DNA from: Staphylococcus warneri
Lineage (GTDB): Bacteria; Bacillota; Bacilli; Staphylococcales; Staphylococcaceae
DNA length: 64,000 bases
NCBI RefSeq assembly: GCF_900636385.1
Contig: NZ_LR134269.1
Span: forward strand, 2,363,577 to 2,427,576
Direction: 5' to 3'
The notes below the pieces were generated by a model. It saw only the letters and a list, made by a program, of their open reading frames with translations. It made no database searches and was not told the DNA's origin. Shown piece after piece: positions 19,274 to 29,662 of the stretch. A program made the translations under genes and the position numbers. Positions within the stretch are counted from its first letter, which is position 1; the number at the start of each line of letters is the position of its first letter.

Positions 19274-20110
19274 TTGAATTATTCATTAGAAAATTTTCAA
19301 CCTCAACATGACTACCTTATTTGCGTAGATTCAGATGGTTGTGGCATGGATACAATGACAATCAAACATGAACGTGCATTTGGACCTGCCTTATTAGATA
19401 TTTGGAATTTAGATGATATGAAAGAACAAGTTTTAGAGCGTTGGAACCAATTTAACCTATATGAAATCACACGTGGGATTAATCGATTTCAAGGTTTGGA
19501 AAAAATGCTCACAGAACTACATGAGCAAGGTCGCACTGTTGATGGTTATCATGATATTAAAGAGTGGGTCGATCATACTTCAACATTCTCAAATCCACAA
19601 TTAGAACAAGATATGAAAGCGCATCCACAAAAGAAAGGACTTCGCTTAGCTTTAGACTGGTCAAACCGAGTTAACGAATTAATCGGTCGATTACCTAGTT
19701 TAGGCGCATTTGAGAATGTGCATTCAACTTTAAAACATGCACATCACGATGCTGATATTGTTATTGTATCATCTGCAAATTTAAAAGCGGTGGAAACTGA
19801 ATGGACTGAACACCATCTAACACCATTTTTAACTAGTATCTTCGCACAAGAGGTAGGTACTAAAAAACATTGTATTCAACAACTTAAACAACACTATAAA
19901 CCAGATCATATATTAGTTCTTGGAGATGCAAGAGGCGATTTACAAGCTGCCCAAGACAACCAAGTTTATTTCTATCCTATTTTGGCTGGAAATGAAGCAA
20001 CATCTTGGTCTAACTTAGATCAAACCTACCTTAAACTATTTATCAATAATCAGTTTGATAATACTATTCAGGACCGTGTAATTCAACAATTTTATAATAA
20101 TTTTGACTAA
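19274..20110 (+). CDS. HAD-superfamily hydrolase
   Basis: About 278 residues. TTG 19274 is preferred over TTG 19265 because AGAAAGG ends at 19263, too close to the first. The HAD motifs are in order: motif I CVDSDGCGMDTM (nucleophile Asp19 region, with DSDG instead of DxDGT), motif II IVIVSSANLK, a Lys in VGTKKHC, and motif IV LVLGDARGDLQAA. These proteins are mostly phosphatases or phosphoglucomutase-like enzymes. Directly followed (15 nt) by a GH3 glycosidase, so it probably works on a phosphorylated sugar released from the same glycan. The substrate is unknown. Confidence 0.78.
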   Translation: MNYSLENFQPQHDYLICVDSDGCGMDTMTIKHERAFGPALLDIWNLDDMKEQVLERWNQFNLYEITRGINRFQGLEKMLTELHEQGRTVDGYHDIKEWVDHTSTFSNPQLEQDMKAHPQKKGLRLALDWSNRVNELIGRLPSLGAFENVHSTLKHAHHDADIVIVSSANLKAVETEWTEHHLTPFLTSIFAQEVGTKKHCIQQLKQHYKPDHILVLGDARGDLQAAQDNQVYFYPILAGNEATSWSNLDQTYLKLFINNQFDNTIQDRVIQQFYNNFD

Positions 20111-20125
20111 AGGAGCGTTGTTATA

Positions 20126-21850
20126 ATGGTAAATGTAGACTTAAAAGCTAAACCCTATTATCTTGATGATCAACAAATTGAATGGGTAGAAAATACGTTA
20201 TCTCAGCTCATTGACGAAGAAAAAATAGGACAATTATTTTTCAACTTATTTTCTCTAGAAGAAGATGGAGATTTTAATAATAATGACCTTACAAATAAAG
20301 ATATTTTAAATCAGTATCATATAGGTGGTGCACGATACCAAGGCGGTAATAAGCATCAAGTTCAAAACCTTCTCAACGACTTACAACACAATAGTAAAGT
20401 ACCGTTATTAATAGCAGCAAATTGTGATTCTGGTGGTAATGGTGCATGTAAAGATGGGACTTATATTGCCTCTGCAGCACAATGCGAAGCAGCTCAAGAT
20501 ACGAAAGTTGCTTATCATGCAGGCTATGTATCAGGTCGAGAATCACAAGCTTTAGGTGTTAATATCAACTTCGATCCTTGTGTAGACATTCTTCAAAACT
20601 GGCGTAATACTATCGTTAATACTCGCGCATACGGAACAACAGCTGACACTGTAATTAAATATACTAATGCTTTCATCGAAGGTTTTAATGAAACTAAAGA
20701 TATGATTACTTGTATTAAACATTTCCCGGGTGATGGTACTGAAGAACGCGATCAACACCTTGTATTAGGTGTTAATGAAATGACACCTGAAGAATGGGAT
20801 CAAAGTTTCCGTAAAGTGTATACCAACCATATCGATAATGGTGTAGAAATGATTATGTCTGGACATATTGCTTTGCCACATTATTCTAAAAAATTAAATC
20901 CAAAATTGCATGACGAAGATATTTTACCTGCATCATTATCTAAAGAACTTATCACAGATTTATTAAAACAAGATTTAAACTTTAATGGATTAGTTGTAAC
21001 AGATGCAAGTCATATGTTAGGAATGACAGCTTCAATGAAACGTGAGGACTATGTACCGTTAGCTATCGCAGCTGGTTGCGATATGTTCTTATTCTTTAAT
21101 GATATAGAAGAAGACTTCAATTTCATGCTTCAAGGTTACCGTAAAGGCATCATTACAGAAGAACGACTTAACGATGCGGTTAAACGTATTTTAGGCCTCA
21201 AAGCTAAAATTCATTTACATGATAAACAAGCACAAAACACGTTAGAAAAAGAAGAGGCTGCATTAGATGTCATCGGTTGTGATGAACATATAGACATGCA
21301 AAAAGAAGCTGCCGATTTAGGTATTACATTAGTTAAAAACACGCTCAACCAGTTACCTATTCGTCCAGAAACACATAAAAACATCCAACTTTATGTCATT
21401 GAAGGCGAAAAAAATGGTATTTATAAATCTGATGACTCAGTGACTGATCATCTTGTAAGTATATTAGAAAATAAAGGCTTTAACGTTACAGTAAATGATG
21501 GTTCAACACGAATTAAAGGTAAAACATTAGATTACCGTGAAAGGGTAGATGCAGCATTAGTATTCGCTAATATCGTTGGATATGCTGCAGAAAATAATTA
21601 CCGCATCCGTTGGTCAACTGCAATGAGTAATGAAATTCCATGGTATGTTCACGAAGTACCTACTGTTTTCACATCACTCAACTTCACTACGCATTTACAC
21701 GATGCAACAATGGTAAAAGCGTATATTAATGCATATCATTCAAACAAAACAAGTTTAGAAACTGTTATAGACAAAATCATGGGTAACTCTGACTTCAAGG
21801 GTAAACCTAATGATTTAGTTTGGACTAATAAATGGCAAGCTAAGTTATAA
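20126..21850 (+). CDS. Glycoside hydrolase family 3 protein (NagZ-like)
   Basis: 574 residues: an N-terminal GH3 TIM barrel (to about residue 350) and a C-terminal alpha/beta domain. The NagZ-type signature KHFPGDGTEERDQH (from about residue 198) carries the Asp-His dyad that acts as general acid/base in beta-N-acetylglucosaminidases, and VVTDASHMLGM holds the likely nucleophile Asp293. One unusual feature is Asp in place of His in KHFPGxG. No signal peptide, so it would act in the cytoplasm, for example on imported muropeptides or chitobiose-like sugars. Operon partner of the preceding HAD gene. Confidence 0.85.
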   Translation: MVNVDLKAKPYYLDDQQIEWVENTLSQLIDEEKIGQLFFNLFSLEEDGDFNNNDLTNKDILNQYHIGGARYQGGNKHQVQNLLNDLQHNSKVPLLIAANCDSGGNGACKDGTYIASAAQCEAAQDTKVAYHAGYVSGRESQALGVNINFDPCVDILQNWRNTIVNTRAYGTTADTVIKYTNAFIEGFNETKDMITCIKHFPGDGTEERDQHLVLGVNEMTPEEWDQSFRKVYTNHIDNGVEMIMSGHIALPHYSKKLNPKLHDEDILPASLSKELITDLLKQDLNFNGLVVTDASHMLGMTASMKREDYVPLAIAAGCDMFLFFNDIEEDFNFMLQGYRKGIITEERLNDAVKRILGLKAKIHLHDKQAQNTLEKEEAALDVIGCDEHIDMQKEAADLGITLVKNTLNQLPIRPETHKNIQLYVIEGEKNGIYKSDDSVTDHLVSILENKGFNVTVNDGSTRIKGKTLDYRERVDAALVFANIVGYAAENNYRIRWSTAMSNEIPWYVHEVPTVFTSLNFTTHLHDATMVKAYINAYHSNKTSLETVIDKIMGNSDFKGKPNDLVWTNKWQAKL

Positions 21851-21864
21851 TAGCATATGATGAA

Positions 21865-21918
21865 CCCCCATATAGCACATAGAGATACTAGCTAAGTTAT
21901 CTTCATGTCTATATGGGG
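21865..21918 (+). terminator. Shared terminator between convergent GH3 and COG0523 genes
   Basis: CCCCATATAG and CTATATGGGG pair around a loop of about 30 bases just after the GH3 stop and before the minus-strand COG0523 stop. Confidence 0.65.
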
Positions 21919-21927
21919 ATTTATACT

Positions 21928-22857
21928 TTAATAACTTACTTCAACGTTGTTACTATTACATAATTGACGATAATCGTCATATTGTATGTTTTTTCCAATT
22001 AACACGAGATAATTGGGGACTTCTTTTTCAAATGCTATTGGTGTTAATTCAAACTGATCTTGCATATATTGAACTAAATAAGTATGTGGTTGGTCTATAA
22101 ATTGAATAAATCCTTTCATACGATAAATATTTGACGGTAAGGCGTCTAAATAATCTATAAACTGTAGTTTGTTACATTTCACTGGTACATCAATGTATTG
22201 ATGATGAATGCCTTGATGTAGCGATTGGTGATTTGCTTTACTTTTTCTCGTCTGAATATTGTCATCGGTAGTTTGTGTAAACTTAGGCAAAGTGATTCGA
22301 CCATACATCCCCACTTGAATATCCGCTTCAGGATTGATGATTTCTAATTCTTTTAATAATTGGCTCGTTACATTCACATGTGTTAAATCTATTTTATTCA
22401 CAAATAAGTGAGAGCAATGGCTCAATTGTTCATAAAACAAACCTTGGATATCTTTTGGATAAGATTTTAACGATTGATACATATGTGCATCTACAATACC
22501 AACCATGTATTTAATCCTAGTAAATGGTGCTAAGATGGGTGTTAAACATGCATCTACAACTGCCAATGGTTCTGCTATCCCACTGCATTCAATAAAGACA
22601 ATATCAGGTTGATAGTCTAAATAGAGTTGATGCAATTGATCTGAAACATCTGCTTTCATTGCACAACAAATACAGCCCTCAGTAAGCTCATTTAAAGGGA
22701 TCTCTTGATCAATTAATTGACCATCCACACTTCGCTTACCAAACTCATTCATAATTACTGCTGGTTGCAGCCCTTGTGTCACCGCTTCGGACACGAGATG
22801 GTTCAATAATGTAGTTTTACCACCACCTAAAAATCCTCCTATGATTACAATATCCAT
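21928..22857 (-). CDS. COG0523 (CobW/ZNG1-type) GTPase, candidate zinc metallochaperone
   Basis: 309 residues from ATG 22857, eight bases after AAGGAG; a GTG three codons earlier is less likely. It shows Walker A GFLGGGKTTLL, the metal-binding GCICC (Cys62, Cys64, Cys65), the Walker B-like VFIECSGIAEP, and the G-domain motif NKID. A His-rich linker (NHQSLHQGIHHQYID) precedes the C-terminal CobW_C domain (YRMKGFIQF). Family members deliver zinc or cobalt; the Zur-regulated YciC of Bacillus is one. It is the third gene downstream of a Zur box, which supports zinc. Confidence 0.9.
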   Translation of the reverse strand: MDIVIIGGFLGGGKTTLLNHLVSEAVTQGLQPAVIMNEFGKRSVDGQLIDQEIPLNELTEGCICCAMKADVSDQLHQLYLDYQPDIVFIECSGIAEPLAVVDACLTPILAPFTRIKYMVGIVDAHMYQSLKSYPKDIQGLFYEQLSHCSHLFVNKIDLTHVNVTSQLLKELEIINPEADIQVGMYGRITLPKFTQTTDDNIQTRKSKANHQSLHQGIHHQYIDVPVKCNKLQFIDYLDALPSNIYRMKGFIQFIDQPHTYLVQYMQDQFELTPIAFEKEVPNYLVLIGKNIQYDDYRQLCNSNNVEVSY

Positions 22858-22871
22858 CCTAGCCACTCCTT

Positions 22872-25351
<2,480 letters not shown>

Positions 25352-25353
25352 TC

Positions 25354-25374
25354 AAATCGAAATAATTACGATTT
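25354..25374. promoter_or_regulatory. Zur box (zinc uptake regulator operator)
   Basis: The 21-bp element reads AAATCGAAAT-A-ATTACGATTT. The Gram-positive Zur consensus is AAATCGTAATNATTACGATTT, so only one base differs. It lies 36 bases upstream of the flavoprotein start, in promoter position. Confidence 0.85.
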
Positions 25375-25446
25375 ATAAATTATAGACCTATTCTATTACA
25401 AATTCAATACGTCTCTCACGTCTTTTGTTAGTAATGAACATAAATA

Positions 25447-25489
25447 ACCCAATACTAAATCCACTAGTAAAGTAAATTTAGTATTGGGT
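25447..25489 (-). terminator. Hairpin terminator after the MepB-like gene
   Basis: ACCCAATACTAAAT (25447-25460) and ATTTAGTATTGGGT (25476-25489) form a perfect 14-bp stem between the MepB-like stop and the Zur-controlled unit, insulating the two. Confidence 0.7.
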
Positions 25490-25518
25490 GATATTATTTG
25501 TAGACACTTTTCAGTTAT

Positions 25519-26040
25519 TTAATTCAAATGAATCATCGTATAAATTTGAGATAATTGAGTCTCCGTGTCACTATGACTTAAATTGATAAAATATTTGTGT
25601 TGCCATTGTTGTGCTTTTAAAGCAGTTACATTTAAATATGTTTCCCAATCTGGATAAACACGAAATGCCATTTTCCCTTTGTGATGATTATCAGTTAAAA
25701 TGCCATGATTTAACAGTGTTTCTTTATCGAAAATAAATATGCCTTTACGTGTTTGATCGTTTACATAAATCATTAAATAATCACTCATTTGGTCAAAATG
25801 TAATGGGGTATTTTGATGATTAGAATCTTTTTCCCACAAAGTGACAAAGTAACCCTTTTTCTTTGGGGTCTTTTTAGCCAAACGGCTCTTGAAACGATAT
25901 TCAAATAATTTAAATTCCAATGCTTCATATTCGTGGTTCCACGTTTCTCGTTCAACTGTATCCAAAATGGCGGTCTGATATATTCGTTCTAATTCATTTA
26001 ATATCACTATAGATTGAAGTAATTTAAGATTTTTTACCAT
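25519..26040 (-). CDS. MepB-like protein
   Basis: 173 residues from ATG 26040, eight bases after GAGGG. The sequence (YEALEFKLFEYRFKSRLAKKTPKKKGYFVTLWEKD, then DYLMIYVNDQTRKGIFIFDKETLLNHGIL, and KGKMAFRVYPDW) matches the MepB family, named after the third gene of the S. aureus mepRAB multidrug locus, whose function is unknown. MepR and MepA are not adjacent here. The 5' end overlaps the preceding small membrane gene. Confidence 0.78.
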   Translation of the reverse strand: MVKNLKLLQSIVILNELERIYQTAILDTVERETWNHEYEALEFKLFEYRFKSRLAKKTPKKKGYFVTLWEKDSNHQNTPLHFDQMSDYLMIYVNDQTRKGIFIFDKETLLNHGILTDNHHKGKMAFRVYPDWETYLNVTALKAQQWQHKYFINLSHSDTETQLSQIYTMIHLN

Positions 26041-26224
26041 GTGATTGACCCTCATTCTGTTTATTTATTTCATTGCTTTTATAAAGTAAATACCCTGCGT
26101 TTATTATTGCCACAATAGCAAATGCAATAGCTAAAATTAAATGATTATCAATCACACCTAAAGCAACAACAAACATTAACAATATATTTAGTAGATTAGA
26201 AATCATAAACCCTTTATTTTCCAT
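26024..26224 (-). CDS. Small membrane protein, unknown
   Basis: 66 residues with two hydrophobic spans (SNLLNILLMFVVALGVI and LILAIAFAIVAIINAGYLLY) and a polar, Lys-rich tail. AAAGGGG precedes ATG 26224 at good spacing. It overlaps the MepB-like gene by 17 bases and follows the DUF3267 gene, so the three probably form one minus-strand unit. No family recognised. Confidence 0.65.
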   Translation of the reverse strand: MENKGFMISNLLNILLMFVVALGVIDNHLILAIAFAIVAIINAGYLLYKSNEINKQNEGQSHGKKS

Positions 26225-26249
26225 TTTTAAAACCCCTTTGTTCTATTAA

Positions 26250-26777
26250 TCATTCATAAATAATAATGCCCTTATCAGTAGTTTCAATTTCTGAGTTTTT
26301 TGGAGTTTGAATCATTTTAAGAACCCAATAAAAGTCTCCAACACAACTACCAGCATGTAATGTAGCCAAAATAAAAAAGAAAAACTTTGGTAATATACCT
26401 AAATAAAGCGTAGTAATTAATATCACTGTTATAATTATAAATGGTGCGATAGCACTAATTAGAAAAGTCATAGGTGTAAATTGTCCACCAGGTATAGCAC
26501 AATAAATCATTCCACTAGAATATCCAAAATGAACTTTGTGTCTAGGTGAAAATATTTTGAAAAAAACACCGTGAATACATTCGTGAATTGTAAAAATTAA
26601 GAAATATAAAATAATAAAAAGTACAATATTACCTATAATTGATTGAAATATATATACAGTATTAGTACTTCTCTCTATAATCCAAAAAATAATACCAAAA
26701 CCAATAAATAATAAAATCATGTATTGAGAAAACTGTTTCATTAATTTAGGATTATCTAAAATATCAATGCGTTGCAT
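26250..26777 (-). CDS. DUF3267 membrane metalloprotease-like protein
   Basis: 175 residues with four hydrophobic spans. HECIH (in FTIHECIHGVFF) is an HExxH zinc motif, and HAGSCVGDFYW near residue 140 supplies the third-ligand region typical of DUF3267. A substrate is not known; family members resemble site-2 proteases. GAGGTGG precedes ATG 26777. The gene is divergent from the XRE-ABC operon, with the XRE operator between them. Confidence 0.75.
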   Translation of the reverse strand: MQRIDILDNPKLMKQFSQYMILLFIGFGIIFWIIERSTNTVYIFQSIIGNIVLFIILYFLIFTIHECIHGVFFKIFSPRHKVHFGYSSGMIYCAIPGGQFTPMTFLISAIAPFIIITVILITTLYLGILPKFFFFILATLHAGSCVGDFYWVLKMIQTPKNSEIETTDKGIIIYE

Positions 26778-26837
26778 GAAACCACCTCTTTTGAATATAT
26801 TTATATTTCGTTGATATATGTAATATACAATATATAT

Positions 26838-26869
26838 GTCATTTTGACAAATATACTTGTCAAAATGAC
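26838..26869. promoter_or_regulatory. Perfect inverted repeat, probable XRE operator
   Basis: GTCATTTTGACAA and TTGTCAAAATGAC are perfect 13-bp arms separated by ATATAC. The site is about 38 bases upstream of the XRE start codon and also faces the divergent DUF3267 gene, so one regulator could control both. Confidence 0.7.
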
Positions 26870-26906
26870 GTTTATCATATACATTAATGTTAAGGAGTTG
26901 ATCAAC

Positions 26907-27110
26907 TTGAGAAATCGAATTAAAGAATTACGAGCAAGAGATGGATATAATCAAACTCAATTAGCTAAGAAAGCTGGTATATCAAGACAAACCGTCTCTT
27001 TGATAGAACGTAATGACTTCACACCTTCTATACTTACAGCTATGAAAATCGCTCGTATATTTAATGAACCCGTAGAAAGTATCTTTATCATCGAGGAGGA
27101 AGATTTATGA
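26907..27110 (+). CDS. XRE-family transcriptional regulator (Cro/CI, YozG-like)
   Basis: 67 residues from TTG 26907 with AAGGAG 9-10 bases upstream; the longer ATG-started frame from 26772 runs through the operator and is unlikely. It is almost entirely one helix-turn-helix domain (NQTQLAKKAGISRQTVSLIERN). Such minimal regulators control adjacent exporter genes. The stop overlaps the next start (ATGA), so it is translationally coupled to the DUF3169 gene. Confidence 0.88.
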   Translation: MRNRIKELRARDGYNQTQLAKKAGISRQTVSLIERNDFTPSILTAMKIARIFNEPVESIFIIEEEDL

Positions 27111-27829
27111 AAGTAGGACGCTATCTATTACTTATGATTATAGGTGGAATTATAGGTGGATTAATCGTTGAACTTTTTGACATTATTAATCAATACAACT
27201 TATTCTCTAAGTTTCATTTTAAAAGTAGCATGTTAATTATTAGTATTACCTTAATAACAACATTTTTTAATATCTTTCTTACGTTATTATTATTAAAATA
27301 CCAAAAAGATTCACTTCGTTTGAAATCAAAATCGATAGAATTTGAGGATGAAGACATTGCTGATACATATGAGCGTAAAGCAAATTTAAAATATCTATCT
27401 GTCAGTTTTATATTCTATCTAGAAATACTAATAAGTTTTTTAACAATCTTTATACTAGCACTAGGCAATATTTCAGATAAATACTTATTTCTATCTATTC
27501 TTCCATTTATAGTTACAGCCATTCCTGCTATTATGATAGGATTATTTGTTAGAAAATTTGATGATCGTTACCCAAAAATGGGGGAAGAAAAATATACAGA
27601 AAAAATAATTGAAATTATGGACGAAGGTGAACGCCATATCAACTTTCTTACCATTTACAAACAATTTTTTATGAATATCGGACTACTCCTTATTAGTGTG
27701 ATGTTTTTAGGTATATACTCAATCATTTCTAAATCAAATCAATCTGTAGGAATAATTATTCTTATCATTTTATTTATCTATAATGCCTTTGGTTATCTAT
27801 CAAAAGTTCGTAAATTTTATAAATCTTAA
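27107..27829 (+). CDS. DUF3169-type membrane protein
   Basis: 240 residues with about six hydrophobic spans in two blocks (residues 5-25 and 43-65; 95-145; 185-235) and an acidic cytosolic stretch (EFEDEDIADTYERK). Proteins of this type are commonly encoded between an XRE regulator and an ABC exporter, as here. Possible roles are accessory subunit or sensor of the transporter. Specific function unknown. Confidence 0.7.
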   Translation: MKVGRYLLLMIIGGIIGGLIVELFDIINQYNLFSKFHFKSSMLIISITLITTFFNIFLTLLLLKYQKDSLRLKSKSIEFEDEDIADTYERKANLKYLSVSFIFYLEILISFLTIFILALGNISDKYLFLSILPFIVTAIPAIMIGLFVRKFDDRYPKMGEEKYTEKIIEIMDEGERHINFLTIYKQFFMNIGLLLISVMFLGIYSIISKSNQSVGIIILIILFIYNAFGYLSKVRKFYKS

Positions 27830-27874
27830 ATCCATAATTTTATACCTATCATATATAGAAAGAGAGGATGTAAA

Positions 27875-28714
27875 ATGACTTCACTTTTAAATGTTCAATC
27901 ACTTAATAAATCTTATAAAGACTCAGATTTCCATCTACACGATATTAACTTTTCAATTTATTCTAATGAGGTAGTGGGCTTAATCGGAAAAAATGGGTCT
28001 GGAAAATCTACACTGATTAACACCTTAGTAGGTAACCGTCATTTAGACTCTGGAGAAGTAACATTCTTCAATAAAGCAAGTTCAAATGAAGAAGAATACA
28101 AAGAGCATATTGGCGTAGTCTTTGATGATTTACGTGTACCTAATAAATTATCTTTAAAAGAAATTGATAAAATATTTTCAAATATCTATCAATCTTGGGA
28201 TAGTAAGACATTTCATTCAATCATAAATTATTTTGAATTACCTTTTACTAATGCAATTAAAACATTTTCAAGAGGAATGAGAATGAAAACTGCATTATCT
28301 ATTGCATTAGCTCATGACACTCGATTATTAATTCTAGATGAAGCAACAGCAGGTATGGATGCATCAGGACGTGAAGAAGTGATAGAATTACTTGAAGATT
28401 TTACAGCTAAAGGGAATGCTATTTTACTAGCCTCACATATATCTGATGATATGGAAAAGCTTGCTTCAAAGCTTATATTTATGAAAGATGGCAAAATTAT
28501 ACTAGAAGAAAACAAAGATAATTTACTTAATAATTACGGCATTGTTGAAGTTCCTCAAGTTGATTTTAATGTTCCCACAGAGATGATTATAGCTTCACGT
28601 GTTCGTCAAAATAAAATCATTGCTTTAATCAACAATTATCATCAAATTAAAGACGCTCACCCCTTAACAAATATAGACGATGCAACAAAAATTATTATGC
28701 GAGGTGAACAGTAA
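27875..28714 (+). CDS. ABC transporter ATP-binding protein (BcrA/PmtA-like)
   Basis: 279 residues. Walker A GKNGSGKST, a Q-loop region reading VVFDDLRV, an atypical signature FSRGMRMK in place of LSGGQ, Walker B LLILDEATAGMD, and an H-loop ASHIS are all present. This variant signature is shared by the YtrB/PmtA/BcrA group that exports peptides. The next gene overlaps its last base and encodes the permease. Resembles the Pmt phenol-soluble-modulin exporter in type; the cargo is unknown. Confidence 0.88.
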   Translation: MTSLLNVQSLNKSYKDSDFHLHDINFSIYSNEVVGLIGKNGSGKSTLINTLVGNRHLDSGEVTFFNKASSNEEEYKEHIGVVFDDLRVPNKLSLKEIDKIFSNIYQSWDSKTFHSIINYFELPFTNAIKTFSRGMRMKTALSIALAHDTRLLILDEATAGMDASGREEVIELLEDFTAKGNAILLASHISDDMEKLASKLIFMKDGKIILEENKDNLLNNYGIVEVPQVDFNVPTEMIIASRVRQNKIIALINNYHQIKDAHPLTNIDDATKIIMRGEQ

Positions 28715-29349
28715 TGAAGGGATTTTTATTAAGTATATTTTATACTTCAAAAAAGACACTTATTAGCTATTTTATAGTATCTATTGTAGTAACTGTCATT
28801 TTTTCATTTCTTAATCCTTTAATGACTTGTTTTATGCCAATGGTATTTTTGCTTTCTCCAATCACTGACAATATTAAACACGAAAAAGATTCTAAATGGA
28901 TGTACTATGTTTCTGTTTTCCCAAAAGGAAGAAATATATATGTTAATAGCTATTATGTTGCTTTCTTATCTTTAATACTTACCGGATTATTGGTAGGCCT
29001 TATATTTACAGCAATTTTCACACAAAATATAAGTATGATGTTATTATCTGCCTGTATAGGCATAGGCGCAGTAGGAACCTATTCTATTGTTTTTCCACTA
29101 ACATTTAAATTTGGATCTGAAAATTCTAATGTCATTTTAACAACATCATCAATTATATTAATATTAAGCTTTTTTGTTGTATTGTATGGCCTTTTAATGC
29201 CAAACATGATGGATTCTGACTCATTCGCAACCGCCATTGCAACTTTTCATAACGTGATAGTTGGCATTGGTTATGCGCTATTTGGATTAATTATTCTGGC
29301 TATAACCTACTTTCTTTCTATGAAAACATTTAAAAAGCAAGATTTATAA
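28714..29349 (+). CDS. ABC-2 type permease (PmtB-like)
   Basis: 211 residues, about six hydrophobic spans, starting MKGFLLSIFYTSKKTLISY, with the small-permease layout of PmtB-type proteins and a conserved cytosolic segment DNIKHEKDSKWMYYVSVFP. It directly overlaps the ATPase gene. With only one ATPase and one permease gene, the exporter would be a homodimer of each, unlike the four-gene pmtABCD of S. aureus. Confidence 0.83.
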   Translation: MKGFLLSIFYTSKKTLISYFIVSIVVTVIFSFLNPLMTCFMPMVFLLSPITDNIKHEKDSKWMYYVSVFPKGRNIYVNSYYVAFLSLILTGLLVGLIFTAIFTQNISMMLLSACIGIGAVGTYSIVFPLTFKFGSENSNVILTTSSIILILSFFVVLYGLLMPNMMDSDSFATAIATFHNVIVGIGYALFGLIILAITYFLSMKTFKKQDL

Positions 29350-29360
29350 TTCATATTATT

Positions 29361-29396
29361 TCCCCGGTGATTAATTTAAAATCGCCGGGAATTTTA
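29361..29396 (+). terminator. Terminator of the XRE-ABC operon
   Basis: CCCCGGTGATT pairs with AATCGCCGGG (one G-T pair) around ATTTAA, followed by AATTTTATTT. Confidence 0.75.
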
Positions 29397-29662
29397 TTTC
29401 CATAATATCGTCTATCATTTGATAAACAATTTGATTTATCCCTCTTATTATTAATACTTTTTAGATTATTTATACCTGTAGATTCATTAGTTAAATAATT
29501 TTATATTTAATGAAATAACTTTTAATTGTTAAAACTTAAATATTTTTGAAAATGAAGAATAATTTTAAGGAAAATAATTATTTTTTATTAGGTATGGTGT
29601 ATAATGGAATTGTACATGTAAAATAACTATTATATAGGAATAATAAAATTTGGGGGCTTCAA
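29397..29662. other. Upstream region of the adhesin gene
   Basis: About 265 AT-rich bases. TATAAT at 29600-29605 is a good -10 candidate about 60 bases before the start codon, and TTGGGGG (29650-29656) serves as RBS. No binding site recognised. Confidence 0.4.

Noticed and set aside
26772..26906. N-terminal extension of the XRE regulator
   Set aside because: The extension would translate the operator and promoter; the TTG at 26907 has a proper AAGGAG.
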